28,983 nt of DNA from CASQEL01 sp036655975 (GCA_036655975.1 JAVVPD010000021.1:1-28983); one strand, 5' to 3'; positions 7,518-16,102 are shown, counted from the stretch's first letter. Translations and numbers: made by a program. Notes: generated by a model from the letters alone, not told the origin.

Positions 7518-9248
7518 GTGTCCACTCCCTTTGCCTATAGCTACACCCACAGTGTCACCGAAGCCACCACAGGCTATTTTAGTTGCGATCCCCCTGCCGG
7601 AGTGTCGTTTGACGAGGCTCTAAAGCGGCTAGAAGCCAGCCCCATGGACGAATTTCTGCACTCCTATGCCCTGCGTCTTTTGGGCAGTCGCTCGCTGCCC
7701 GAACTGGAAACCCTACAGAACACCGCACTGGGGACTGGCACCCCGTGCTGTCCGGCACGGCCCGTATTGGCGGCGCTCCTCTTCGAGTGCGCCATACTCA
7801 ATCCCGCCTTTGCCGCGCTGCAAACACGCTTTCAGCCCTTGCGGGAAGTCACCCACGCCCTTATTCCCCACACGCCCCTCATTTTTTTGCGCTGGAGTCT
7901 ACAGGAAGATAACCCCCTACACGCGGCGTGGAGCGCACTGTTTGCGGCGAATATTACCGAACACCAGCCCTTGCCGCATCCTGGTGATGAGGATTTACCG
8001 CCCCTGCATTTTCCGCCTCCCCATACTCCCCCGCAGCCCCCCGTCACCCTAGCCGCGCTGCACGCCCAATTTCTTGCCCCCCCGCGCGCGCCCCTCACCC
8101 CATGGTCTCGGCCACCCGCGCAAGAAACCGCCACCCGCGCACTGGAATTATTGATAGAAAACGGCGTTATCGCCGGAGTGGAAATGCGCCACGAAGCTTC
8201 CCTCTCGCCCATTGCCTTGCTCCGCAAGTGGCGGGTAAACATCGCCGTCCGCAACGGCAGCCTCAACTATACCTTGCAGGGCGAAGCCACCACCTACGGG
8301 CGCGGTTTGTCCGTGGCTGCTGCCCGCGCCTCCTACGCTATGGAAATGATCGAACGCGCTTCCGCCTACGCCTCCGTGGACACGCAGGGCATTGTGGGAA
8401 GCGCACAGCCCATGCCTTTGGTCAAAGCTCGCTATTCTGCACTGTGCGCCCAAGGCATCTCAGCCCTTGATCCCAACCGTCTGCCGCTGGACGTGCCCTA
8501 TGCTGACGCTCCTGTGCACTGGCTTACAGCCCACGAAGCGGGCAGCCAAGCCCCCGTGCTGGTGCCGGCCCAAAGCGTGTATCTGTTCTGCAATCTTGAC
8601 GAAGCGGCCTTGATGCAGTCCGCCGGATCCACGGGGCTGGCCTCGGGCAATACGCTGGATGAGGCCAAGGCAGCTGCCCTGACAGAAATTTTTGAACGCG
8701 ATGCCGAAGCCACGCAACCTTTCAACCGCCAGCGCTGTTTCACCCTGCGCTCTACAGACCCTTTATTGCAATCATTGCTGGACGATTATGCCGCGCGGGG
8801 CATACAGATTCAATTTCAAGACATCACCACCGAATTAGGTTTGCCCTGCTATCAATGCTTTGTGCGCGGGGCTAAGGGCACTTTAGCCCGCGCCACCGGG
8901 GCCAACCTCAAAGGCGCTCGTGCCGCGCTCGCCGCGCTGACCGAAACCCCTTATCCCTATCCCCACGGGCCACAGTCCGGCCCCGCCCTGCCCCGCTTGC
9001 CCGAGCGCCTGTTGGAAGAACTGCCCGACTATAGCTTGGAGTCGCCCACGCGCAATGTGGCCTTGCTCGAAAAAGTTTTGTACAGTCACGGTCTACAGGT
9101 TTTGTATGTAGAAATAACCCGTAAAGACCTTGAATTTCCTGTAGTGCGTGCGCTGATTCCCGGCTTGGAACTCGGGTCGGAATTTGACGCCTATTCGCGC
9201 ATTGGCCCGCGCCTCTATCGTAACTATCTTGCCATGTTCGATGCGTAA
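7518..9248 (+). CDS. YcaO-family ATP-dependent cyclodehydratase/thioamidation-type protein
   Basis: The 576-residue protein carries the YcaO ATP-binding signatures: an MEMIER helix (about residues 274-281), the STGLASG turn (about 370-376) and the LTEIFER helix (about 388-395). YcaO enzymes phosphorylate amide backbones to form azolines, thioamides or amidines; E. coli YcaO helps RimO modify ribosomal protein S12. The first 200 residues are a separate, mostly helical region joined to the core by a proline-rich linker (about 155-200). There is no PxPxP tail. The start is GTG 7518, set by GAGGA seven bases upstream; an earlier in-frame ATG lies inside rpsI. No TfuA, dehydrogenase or precursor peptide is nearby, so the substrate is unknown. 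The position after L13-S9 hints at a translation-related target. Confidence 0.85.
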   Translation: MSTPFAYSYTHSVTEATTGYFSCDPPAGVSFDEALKRLEASPMDEFLHSYALRLLGSRSLPELETLQNTALGTGTPCCPARPVLAALLFECAILNPAFAALQTRFQPLREVTHALIPHTPLIFLRWSLQEDNPLHAAWSALFAANITEHQPLPHPGDEDLPPLHFPPPHTPPQPPVTLAALHAQFLAPPRAPLTPWSRPPAQETATRALELLIENGVIAGVEMRHEASLSPIALLRKWRVNIAVRNGSLNYTLQGEATTYGRGLSVAAARASYAMEMIERASAYASVDTQGIVGSAQPMPLVKARYSALCAQGISALDPNRLPLDVPYADAPVHWLTAHEAGSQAPVLVPAQSVYLFCNLDEAALMQSAGSTGLASGNTLDEAKAAALTEIFERDAEATQPFNRQRCFTLRSTDPLLQSLLDDYAARGIQIQFQDITTELGLPCYQCFVRGAKGTLARATGANLKGARAALAALTETPYPYPHGPQSGPALPRLPERLLEELPDYSLESPTRNVALLEKVLYSHGLQVLYVEITRKDLEFPVVRALIPGLELGSEFDAYSRIGPRLYRNYLAMFDA

Positions 9249-9287
9249 AGAAGCTCGTTGCCCCTATGTATAAAGGCTGTCCCCTCC

Positions 9288-9316
9288 TTGCTACTTCGCT
9301 CTAAACCGTGTATGGT
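9288..9316 (+). promoter_or_regulatory. Candidate promoter of the liv operon
   Basis: TTGCTA (9288-9293) and TATGGT (9311-9316) are separated by 17 bases, each matching 4 of 6 consensus positions, and lie about 77 bases before livK. A short CCTGT/ACAGG hairpin follows in the leader. Confidence 0.4.
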
Positions 9317-9392
9317 AAGAAATCCTGTCTATTACAGGAAAACCCCTCTTTCGGGGAAAGCAAAACATTGTTCAAAACTTGGGAGGTCAGGA

Positions 9393-10535
9393 ATGAAATT
9401 TTGTAAGTGCCTACTTATTCTGGCAAGTATAGTTTTACCCTTGAGCATGGCAGACGCCGCAATGGCCGCTTCAGACCCCATTAAAATAGGGGTATACCTT
9501 CCCTTAACAGGCCAAAACGCCTTTGGCGGTCAATTGGAGCTGGAAGGCGTGCAATTGGCACACAAAGCCATGCCCACCGTGATAGGCCGTCCTGTGGAAT
9601 TGGTGATTGTGGACAATAAGTCCGATAAAGTGGAAGCGGCCAACGCTGTCAAACGCCTGACCGAAAGGGACAAAGTGCTTGCCATTATTGGCACCTACGG
9701 TTCTTCCTTAGCCATGTCCGGTGGCGAAGTGGCTGAAAAAGCCAAAGTGCCTGTTGTGGGAACCTCCTGCACCAATCCCCTGGTGACTCAAGGCAAAAAA
9801 TATTATTTCCGCGCCTGCTTTATTGATCCTTATCAAGGGGCTGCCGCCGCTACCTATGCGTACAACAATCTGGGGCTGAAAAAAGCGGCTATCCTCATGG
9901 ACGTATCCAATGACTACGCCGTGGGCCTGTCCGCCTTTTTTAAACGCTATTACAAAAAACTCGGCGGCGATATCGTGGCCGAACTCAAATACAGCTCCGG
10001 CGACCAAGACTTTACCGCCCAGCTCACCGAATTGATCAATAAAAAACCCGACATCGTGTTCATGCCCGCCTATTTTGCTGAAGGGGCCATTATTATGAAG
10101 CAAGCCCGCGAAGCCGGCGCTACCTTCCGCCTGATGGGTGCCGACGCCATGGATAACCCCGACACCATCAAAATCGGTGGTAAGGCTGTGGAAGGCTTCA
10201 TGCACACCACCTTCCCCTATGACCTTTCCATGTCCACCATGAGCCCAGAAGCCGCCAATTTCACCACCGCGTGGAAAAAAACCTTCCCCGCCAAAGACCC
10301 CAATGTGAACGCCGCCCTTGGCTATAACAGCTATTTTCTGATCATGGACGCCATCACGCGCGCCGGTAAGGCCGATACCGAAGCCGTCACCGCCGCGCTT
10401 GCCGCCACCAAGGGCCTTGCCACGGCTCTAGGCTCAGTAACCATTAACGCCACCCATGATGCCGAAATGCCCGTGGGTATTATCGAATACAAAAACGGCA
10501 AGCGCGTCTATGCCGGTGAAGTTACCCCAAAATAA
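9393..10535 (+). CDS. livK: Branched-chain amino acid ABC transporter, periplasmic binding protein
   Basis: The 380-residue protein has a signal peptide (MKFCKCLLILASIVLPLSMA, cleavage near AMA-ASDP) and a type I periplasmic binding fold: KIGVYLPLTGQNAFGG at the mature N-terminus, then VIVDNKSDKVEAANAVKRL and the GTSCTNPLV strand characteristic of LivJ/LivK. It captures Leu/Ile/Val or a related amino acid and delivers it to LivHM. The ATG at 9393 is chosen over a start 45 codons upstream because GGGAGG lies just before it and the signal peptide is then terminal. It leads the livKHMGF operon; a stem-loop separates it from livH. Exact ligand specificity (including amides or urea, as in some relatives) cannot be told. 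Confidence 0.93.
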   Translation: MKFCKCLLILASIVLPLSMADAAMAASDPIKIGVYLPLTGQNAFGGQLELEGVQLAHKAMPTVIGRPVELVIVDNKSDKVEAANAVKRLTERDKVLAIIGTYGSSLAMSGGEVAEKAKVPVVGTSCTNPLVTQGKKYYFRACFIDPYQGAAAATYAYNNLGLKKAAILMDVSNDYAVGLSAFFKRYYKKLGGDIVAELKYSSGDQDFTAQLTELINKKPDIVFMPAYFAEGAIIMKQAREAGATFRLMGADAMDNPDTIKIGGKAVEGFMHTTFPYDLSMSTMSPEAANFTTAWKKTFPAKDPNVNAALGYNSYFLIMDAITRAGKADTEAVTAALAATKGLATALGSVTINATHDAEMPVGIIEYKNGKRVYAGEVTPK

Positions 10536-10551
10536 CAACGCTGAAAAATGC

Positions 10552-10571
10552 GGGGAGGCTTTGGCCTCCCC
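10552..10571. repeat. G-rich stem-loop between livK and livH
   Basis: GGGGAGGC (10552-10559) pairs with GCCTCCCC (10564-10571) around a TTTG loop. It shares its arm sequence with stems at 418-440 and 16044-16068. Placed directly after the binding-protein gene inside an operon, it could protect the upstream message or attenuate transcription into the permease genes. Confidence 0.65.
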
Positions 10572-10647
10572 CCTTGCAGCGGGGGCCTGAGAAAAGCAAA
10601 ACCGCACTCAGAAAAATCCCCTAAGTCTTAACCCTAAGGTGGCGCGC

Positions 10648-11541
10648 ATGAGCGTTGAGATGTTTTTGCAGCATTTTTTTAATGCCCTCACTTTGGGGTC
10701 ATTATACGCATTGATAGCTATCGGTTATACGATGGTATACGGTATTTTGCGACTGATCAATTTCGCGCACGGCGATATTTTGATGGTGGGCGCCTATTTT
10801 GTGTTTTTCGGCACCTTTGCCTATGGCATGCCGTGGGGTGTTGCGGCTTTATTAGCTATTTTGGGAGCCAGTCTGTTCGGGGTGTTGATTGAGCGCATTG
10901 CCTACCGTCCTTTGCGGGAAGCGCCGCGTATTTCCGCACTTATCAGCGCCATAGCGGTTTCCTTCTTCATTGAAAGCCTCGCCGTTGTGGTTTTTACGGG
11001 CCTGCCCCGCCCTGTGCTCCAGCCCGAATGGATGGTCAAAATTTGGGAAATCGGCGGCCTGCGTATTTTGCCCCTCACGGCTTTTGTGCCCGCTGTAACC
11101 GCCGTGCTGGTGGCGGTGCTGCTCTGGATTGTCTACCGAACCAAACCCGGCTTGGCTATGCGCGCCATTTCTAAAGATATTGAGACGACCCGCCTGCTCG
11201 GCGTCAAGGTAGATAATATCATCGCCTTCACCTTTTGCATCGGGTCAGCCCTTGCGGCGGCAGCGGGGATTATGTGGGCCTTACGCTATCCGCAAATTCA
11301 CCCCTATATGGGCATTCTGCCGGGCTTTAAGGCTTTTATCGCCGCAGTTTTCGGCGGAATTGGTTCTATTCAGGGCGCGGTTGTCGGCGGCCTAGTGCTG
11401 GGCTTTATTGAAATAATGACCGTAGCGTGGATGCCAGATCTGTCCGGCTATCGTGATGCTTTTGCCTTTATTTTGCTGGTTCTGGTGCTGCTCTTCAAGC
11501 CCACGGGGCTATTTGGTGAGCGCATGGAGGAAAAAATTTAA
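10648..11541 (+). CDS. livH: Branched-chain amino acid ABC transporter permease LivH
   Basis: This 297-residue inner-membrane permease shows the LivH signature near the N-terminus (LYALIAIGYTMVYGILRLIN, then FAHGDILMVGAY) and the later cytoplasmic loop with AISKDIETTRLLGVKVD. About eight hydrophobic segments are visible. It forms the heterodimeric channel with LivM. ATG 10648 is preferred over GTG 10639 because AAGG precedes it at good distance. Its TAA overlaps the livM ATG by one base, indicating translational coupling. Confidence 0.95.
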   Translation: MSVEMFLQHFFNALTLGSLYALIAIGYTMVYGILRLINFAHGDILMVGAYFVFFGTFAYGMPWGVAALLAILGASLFGVLIERIAYRPLREAPRISALISAIAVSFFIESLAVVVFTGLPRPVLQPEWMVKIWEIGGLRILPLTAFVPAVTAVLVAVLLWIVYRTKPGLAMRAISKDIETTRLLGVKVDNIIAFTFCIGSALAAAAGIMWALRYPQIHPYMGILPGFKAFIAAVFGGIGSIQGAVVGGLVLGFIEIMTVAWMPDLSGYRDAFAFILLVLVLLFKPTGLFGERMEEKI

Positions 11542-12584
11542 TGATACCTGACAGAACAACGCTCTATTCATGCTTTGGTATTGCCGTATGTGGGCTACTC
11601 CTGTGGCAAGCAGAATATTTTCTGGGGAATTATGAAATTTATATCCTGAACCTTATCGCCATTAACGCTATTTTGGCTTTATCGCTGAACCTGATTTACG
11701 GCTTTACGGGCATGTTTTCCTTAGGGCATGCGGGCTTCATCGCCATCGGGGCCTATGTGTCGGCTTTGTGTATTCTCAGCCCCATGCAAAAAGAAATGAT
11801 GTGGATTCTCGAACCCATCATGTGGCCCTTTTCTGAATTGTACACCCCTTTTTGGGTCTCGGTGGTGGCAGGGGGCACGGTAGCGGCTTTTTTTGCTTTG
11901 TTGATTGCGATACCCGTCCTGCGCTTGGGAGACGACTATCTCGGCATTGCCACCTTGGGCTTTGCAGAAATTATCCGCGTGCTTATTGTGAACGCAACCC
12001 CCATCACCAACGGCTCATTGGGGATTAAGGGCATCCCCAATTATGCGAACTTACTAACAAATTTTTCATGGCTCCTCATTACGCTCTTTGTTATTATAAA
12101 AATTTTGAACAGTAATTACGGTAACGTATTACGCTGTATCCGCGACAACGAAATTGCCGCCAAGGTCATGGGCATTAATGTCTTTGCCTATAAGGTGATG
12201 TCCTTCTGCCTTGGGGCCTTTTTTGCAGGGGTCGGTGGGGCCTTGCTCGGCAGTCACTTGTCTACTATTGACCCCAAAATGTTCAATTTTTTATTAACAT
12301 TCAATGTACTTATGTTTGTGGTAGCGGGGGGGCTTGGGTCCATCACGGGCAGTCTCATCGGCACCACGGTCATCACCATTTTGCTGGAATGGCTGCGCGC
12401 GCTGGAAGAACCCATGAACATCGGCTTTATGACCATTCCTGGTATTCCTGGTATGCGTATGGTAGTATTCTCCCTGATTTTATTATGTATCATATTATTT
12501 CGTCGCGAGGGAATCATGGGCATGCGTGAAATAACGTGGCGCTCCATCCCCAGTTTACTACCTAAGCGCAGGGGGGAAAAATAG
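11541..12584 (+). CDS. livM: Branched-chain amino acid ABC transporter permease LivM
   Basis: The 347-residue membrane protein carries LivM hallmarks: ILALSLNLIYGFTGMFSLGH near the N-terminus, then HAGFIAIGAYVSAL, the LRLGDDYLGIATLGFAEIIR segment, and the RCIRDNEIAAKVMGINVFAYK loop that contacts the ATPases. It has about nine to ten hydrophobic stretches. GGAGG lies about ten bases before its ATG, inside livH. Its TAG shares one base with the GTG start of livG. Confidence 0.95.
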   Translation: MIPDRTTLYSCFGIAVCGLLLWQAEYFLGNYEIYILNLIAINAILALSLNLIYGFTGMFSLGHAGFIAIGAYVSALCILSPMQKEMMWILEPIMWPFSELYTPFWVSVVAGGTVAAFFALLIAIPVLRLGDDYLGIATLGFAEIIRVLIVNATPITNGSLGIKGIPNYANLLTNFSWLLITLFVIIKILNSNYGNVLRCIRDNEIAAKVMGINVFAYKVMSFCLGAFFAGVGGALLGSHLSTIDPKMFNFLLTFNVLMFVVAGGLGSITGSLIGTTVITILLEWLRALEEPMNIGFMTIPGIPGMRMVVFSLILLCIILFRREGIMGMREITWRSIPSLLPKRRGEK

Positions 12585-13405
12585 TGAGCGCGTCCACTGC
12601 CTCCGCCTATGTGGCGGCTAGCCCCAAAAACGCCTTGCTGCATGTGAACAACATCGTCATGCGTTTTGGCGGGGTAACTGCGGTAAACGAATTGGAAATA
12701 GCCATTCCTGCGGGCGCCATTGTGGGAATTATTGGCCCCAACGGCGCGGGAAAAACCACTGCGTTTAATGTTATCAGCGGGTTTTACACCCCCCAGCAGG
12801 GGCATGTCTATTTCAACGGACAGGACATCACCGGCCTTCCCCCCCATAAAATTTGTGCGGCAGGCATGGCACGAACCTTCCAAAACATCCGCTTATCCCA
12901 CAATTTGAACGCGCTGGAAAATATTATGGTGGGCTGCCATGTACGCCGTACATTCCCGTGGTGGATGGCCCCTTTATGCCTACCCATGTTCGATAAAGAA
13001 GAAGACCGCATCCGCGAGACGGCCTTTAGCCTGCTTGAGCGCCTCAGCCTGACCCAATACGCTTATGAAAAAGCGTCCAGCCTGCCCTACGGCGCGCAAC
13101 GCCGCTTGGAAATAGCCCGCGCCTTGGCAACCCAACCGCGTTTTTTGTTACTGGACGAACCCGCCGCCGGCATGAATCCCCAAGAAAGCACGGAATTGAT
13201 GCACTTTATTGGGCATATTCGCGACGAATTCAACCTCACCATCCTGCTTATTGAACACGATATGAAGGTGGTTATGGGGGTATGCCAATATATTTGGGTC
13301 ATGGAATACGGCGCGCTTATTGCTGAAGGCGAACCCGCCGCCATACGCAGTAATCCTGAAGTTATTAAAGCCTATTTGGGCGAGGACGTGGTACAACATG
13401 CTTGA
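12584..13405 (+). CDS. livG: Branched-chain amino acid ABC transporter ATPase LivG
   Basis: The 273-residue ABC ATPase has Walker A GPNGAGKTT (near residue 49), a Q-loop in RTFQNIRL, the LivG-type ABC signature LPYGAQRRLEIARAL (glycine-poor variant usual in this subfamily), Walker B FLLLDEPAAGMN and the switch His in LLIEHDMKVV. It powers LivHM together with LivF. Translation starts at GTG 12584, one base into the livM stop codon, with a G-rich stretch upstream as ribosome-binding site. A 15-residue extension precedes the usual LivG start. Confidence 0.95.
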   Translation: MSASTASAYVAASPKNALLHVNNIVMRFGGVTAVNELEIAIPAGAIVGIIGPNGAGKTTAFNVISGFYTPQQGHVYFNGQDITGLPPHKICAAGMARTFQNIRLSHNLNALENIMVGCHVRRTFPWWMAPLCLPMFDKEEDRIRETAFSLLERLSLTQYAYEKASSLPYGAQRRLEIARALATQPRFLLLDEPAAGMNPQESTELMHFIGHIRDEFNLTILLIEHDMKVVMGVCQYIWVMEYGALIAEGEPAAIRSNPEVIKAYLGEDVVQHA

Positions 13406-14120
13406 AATTCAAGACCTTCATGTACACTATGGCGGTATTCAAGCCGTGCAGGGCGTAAGCCTTTCCATTCCCCAAGGCAGTGTTGTTACCCTCATTGGTG
13501 CCAATGGCGCGGGAAAAAGCAGTATCATCCGCTCCATAGCGGGCCTCAATAAAAACGTGACCGGCAGTATTACCTTCAGCCGGCACCGTGGTGAAGCCCC
13601 TGTGTCGCTCATGGGCCACCCCCCAGAAGATATGGTGCGCTATGGTATTTCCCTTTCCCCAGAAGGCCGCCGCATTCTGCCCCACCTCACCGTAGAAGAA
13701 AATCTGTTGCTGGGCGCGTATTCCCGCAACGACAAAGTAGGTATTGAAGAGGATATAGAATGGGTGTACACCCTCTTCCCGCGTCTGCGTGAACGCAGTT
13801 GGCAAAAAGGCGGTACCCTCTCTGGCGGCGAACAACAAATGCTCGCCGTGGGCCGCGCCCTCATGAGCCGCCCTGACTTGCTCATGCTGGACGAGCCATC
13901 GCTCGGCCTCGCCCCCCTGTTAGTGAAGGAAATTTTCAGTATTATCAAACGAATCAATGCCGAGGGGAAAACCGTATTGCTGGTGGAACAAAATGCGTAT
14001 GCCGCCTTATCAGTGGCTGACTACGCCTATATTTTGGAAGTAGGCCGCGTAGTGCTGCAAGGCAAGGGTAAGGATCTCCTCGAAAATCCAAAAGTCAAAG
14101 AAGCCTATTTGGGCGGCTAA
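13398..14120 (+). CDS. livF: Branched-chain amino acid ABC transporter ATPase LivF
   Basis: This 240-residue ATPase begins MLEIQDLHVHYGGIQAVQGV, with Walker A GANGAGKSS, signature LSGGEQQMLAVGRAL, Walker B LLMLDEPSLGLAP and the switch region LLVEQNAYAAL, all typical of LivF. The ATG at 13398 overlaps the end of livG by 8 bases, so an in-frame start 26 codons upstream inside livG is rejected. It is the last transporter gene; the peptidase-like gene follows 23 bases after its stop. Confidence 0.95.
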   Translation: MLEIQDLHVHYGGIQAVQGVSLSIPQGSVVTLIGANGAGKSSIIRSIAGLNKNVTGSITFSRHRGEAPVSLMGHPPEDMVRYGISLSPEGRRILPHLTVEENLLLGAYSRNDKVGIEEDIEWVYTLFPRLRERSWQKGGTLSGGEQQMLAVGRALMSRPDLLMLDEPSLGLAPLLVKEIFSIIKRINAEGKTVLLVEQNAYAALSVADYAYILEVGRVVLQGKGKDLLENPKVKEAYLGG

Positions 14121-14143
14121 GGATCAACCTTTAGGAGTAAATC

Positions 14144-15427
14144 ATGCCAGCTATGGCCGTGGGTACCCAAATGTACCACTGGGCAAAGGATCTCTTTCCC
14201 ATCTGTCGCAGCATCACGGGAGAAGGCGTGCGCCAAACCTTGCGCTATCTCCAAAACCTCGTCCCCGGAATCCAAATCCACGAAGTCCCCAGCGGAACAA
14301 CTTGTTTTGACTGGACAATCCCCGACGAATGGAATATCCGCACTGCCTATGTAGCCAATGAAGCTGGCGAAAAAATTATTGATTTTTCCCGCAATAATCT
14401 CCACATTGTTGGCTATTCCGAACCTCTTGATGTTTGGATGAACCTTGCAGAATTGCAACAGCACCTGCACTCTTTGCCGGATCAGCCCACGGCTATTCCC
14501 TATGTAACCTCCTATTATAAACGCAGTTGGGGCTTCTGCCTGAGCCACGAGCAACGCAAAAAACTGCCCGAAGGCAGATATCATGTGGTTATTGACGCAA
14601 CCCTCGCCCCCGGGCACATGACCTATGCGGAGCTGACCATTCCGGGAGAGAGCCGCGAAACCATCCTGCTGTCTACCTACGCATGCCACCCCTCCATGGC
14701 TAATAACGAGCTCGCAGGGCCTGTGCTACAGTGCGCGCTGGCGCAATGGCTGCAAACAGCTCCGCGCAGGTACACGTATAAATGTATTTTCGTGCCCGAA
14801 ACCATCGGCAGTATTTATTATTTGAGCCGCCATCTCCCCGAGCTGCAAGCCCACGTCAAGGCCGGTTTCGTGCTGAGTTGCTGTGGTGACAACAACACCT
14901 ATTCCTATTTACCCTCGCGCAATGGGGATACCCTCAGCGACAAAGTATTGTTGCATGTGCTGGAACAACATCATCCCTATTTTACGCGCTACACTTTTCT
15001 TGACCGTGCCAGCGACGAACGCCAGTACCAAAGCCCCGGCGTGGATCTGCCCGTCATTCCTTTTGCCCGCTCGCTGTACCGCCACTTCCCCGAATACCAC
15101 ACCTCCTTGGACGATATGCGCTTCATCACCGCAGAAGGCCTACAAAATTCCTATGATACCATGCAAATGTGCCTTGAAATTCTTGAAGCCAACACCATCT
15201 ACCACAACACCTGCCTGTGCGAACCCCAATTGGGCAAGCGCGGCCTCTACCCCACCACCTCCATCAAGGGGGGCTATGACGATACGGTTGATATTATCAT
15301 CAACTTTCTTGTCTATTGCGATGGGCAGCACGACCTTCTGGATATTGCCAAACTCATCGGTGTACCCGCCGAACGCTGCATCCCCATTGTGCAAAAACTT
15401 GTTGAAAAAGGCGTATTACGGGCTTGA
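14144..15427 (+). CDS. DUF4910-family aminopeptidase-like zinc protein with C-terminal winged-helix-like region
   Basis: The 427-residue protein matches the DUF4910 (DUF2172) aminopeptidase-like family. It opens with YHWAKDLFPICRSITGEGVR, a hallmark of the group, and has candidate metal ligands and catalytic residues in CHPSMANNELAG (about residue 180), FVPETIGS (about 217), SDERQY (about 290) and YHTSLDD (about 320). The last 60 residues (CDGQHDLLDIAKLIGVPAE onward) look like a small helical DNA-binding-like fold common in the family. It has no signal peptide, so it is cytoplasmic. TAGGAG six bases upstream supports ATG 14144. It sits 23 bases after livF and before a strong terminator, so it is probably the last gene of the liv operon. 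Substrate unproven; homologues also occur in polysaccharide loci. Confidence 0.8.
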   Translation: MPAMAVGTQMYHWAKDLFPICRSITGEGVRQTLRYLQNLVPGIQIHEVPSGTTCFDWTIPDEWNIRTAYVANEAGEKIIDFSRNNLHIVGYSEPLDVWMNLAELQQHLHSLPDQPTAIPYVTSYYKRSWGFCLSHEQRKKLPEGRYHVVIDATLAPGHMTYAELTIPGESRETILLSTYACHPSMANNELAGPVLQCALAQWLQTAPRRYTYKCIFVPETIGSIYYLSRHLPELQAHVKAGFVLSCCGDNNTYSYLPSRNGDTLSDKVLLHVLEQHHPYFTRYTFLDRASDERQYQSPGVDLPVIPFARSLYRHFPEYHTSLDDMRFITAEGLQNSYDTMQMCLEILEANTIYHNTCLCEPQLGKRGLYPTTSIKGGYDDTVDIIINFLVYCDGQHDLLDIAKLIGVPAERCIPIVQKLVEKGVLRA

Positions 15428-15474
15428 CCAGTTTCTAATCATGTACTAATCTATTCTCACAAGACAACTTCCCT

Positions 15475-15510
15475 ACACGCTCCGTTGCCCGTCAACGGAC
15501 GTGTTTTTTT
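15475..15510 (+). terminator. Intrinsic terminator of the liv/peptidase operon
   Basis: Arms 15475-15487 and 15493-15504 pair over 12 bp with one bulged C and a 5-base loop, followed by a run of T to 15510. It ends the liv transcript before greA. Confidence 0.88.
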
Positions 15511-15515
15511 ATAAT
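15485..15515 (+). promoter_or_regulatory. Possible greA promoter overlapping the terminator
   Basis: A perfect TATAAT (15510-15515) begins on the last T of the terminator tail and lies about 40 bases before the greA ATG. The best upstream box is TTGCCC (15485-15490) at a long 19-base spacing, within the terminator stem. Confidence 0.35.
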
Positions 15516-15553
15516 CTGCACCTTCCCACAAAATCTATGTATGAGGATTATCT

Positions 15554-16039
15554 ATGAACATCCCTATCTCTATTGAAGGCTTCAAAAAACTTGAGGAAGA
15601 ATTACAAACGCTTAAAGCTGGGCGGCCCGCAATTATCCAAGCCATCAAGGAAGCCCGCGAAGAAGGCGACCTGAAGGAAAACGCCGGCTATGATGCCGCC
15701 CGAGAACGCCAAGGCATGACAGAGGCCCGCATTAATTACATTGAATCCCGTATGGGCTTGTATCAGGTGCTGGACCTGAATACCCTCAACGGCGATAAAG
15801 TCATTTTTGGCGCCACCGTTGAAGTGGAAGACGTTGATACCGAAGAACGCAAGCATTTCACCCTTCTTGGCCCCGATGAAGCCAATTTTGCCAATGGCTC
15901 CATTTCCATTCAGTCCCCCGTAGGTCTCGCCCTGTTGGGTAAAGAAGTGGGCGACGAAGTCAGCGTGGACATTCCCCGTGGTCGCGTTACCTACGAAGTT
16001 ATCGCCATCACTTTCCACGGTTCTGAACGCGGTAAATAG
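15554..16039 (+). CDS. greA: Transcription elongation factor GreA
   Basis: The 161-residue protein has the GreA layout: an N-terminal coiled coil (about residues 8-75) whose tip carries the acidic pair in EEGDLKENAGYDAARER, and a C-terminal globular domain (about 80-158) ending VDIPRGRVTYEVIAI. The acidic tip reaches the RNA polymerase active site through the secondary channel and stimulates cleavage of backtracked RNA. GAGGA is found a few bases before ATG. It is a single-gene unit between two terminators. Confidence 0.97.
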   Translation: MNIPISIEGFKKLEEELQTLKAGRPAIIQAIKEAREEGDLKENAGYDAARERQGMTEARINYIESRMGLYQVLDLNTLNGDKVIFGATVEVEDVDTEERKHFTLLGPDEANFANGSISIQSPVGLALLGKEVGDEVSVDIPRGRVTYEVIAITFHGSERGK

Positions 16040-16043
16040 GCCC

Positions 16044-16068
16044 CTGGGGGAGGCTTCGCCTCCCTCAG
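16044..16068. repeat. G-rich stem-loop after greA
   Basis: CTGGGGGAGGC (16044-16054) pairs with GCCTCCCTCAG (16058-16068) over 11 bp including one G-T wobble, with a TTC loop. It has the same GGGAGGC core as the stems at 418-440 and 10552-10571, starts five bases after the greA stop, and precedes a second hairpin with a T-run. Confidence 0.75.
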
Positions 16069-16082
16069 CCCCTTCCCTGCCC

Positions 16083-16102
16083 AAGAGCATCTTGCTTTTT
16101 TT
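16083..16102 (+). terminator. Intrinsic terminator of greA
   Basis: AAGAGCA (16083-16089) pairs with TGCTTTT (16093-16099) across a TCT loop and continues into further T residues. The stem is short and has one G-T pair, but together with the G-rich stem just upstream it is a convincing end for greA. Confidence 0.65.

Noticed and set aside
8883..9089. Antisense open frames across the YcaO gene
   Set aside because: They arise from high-GC codon bias opposite the real gene and lack start signals.
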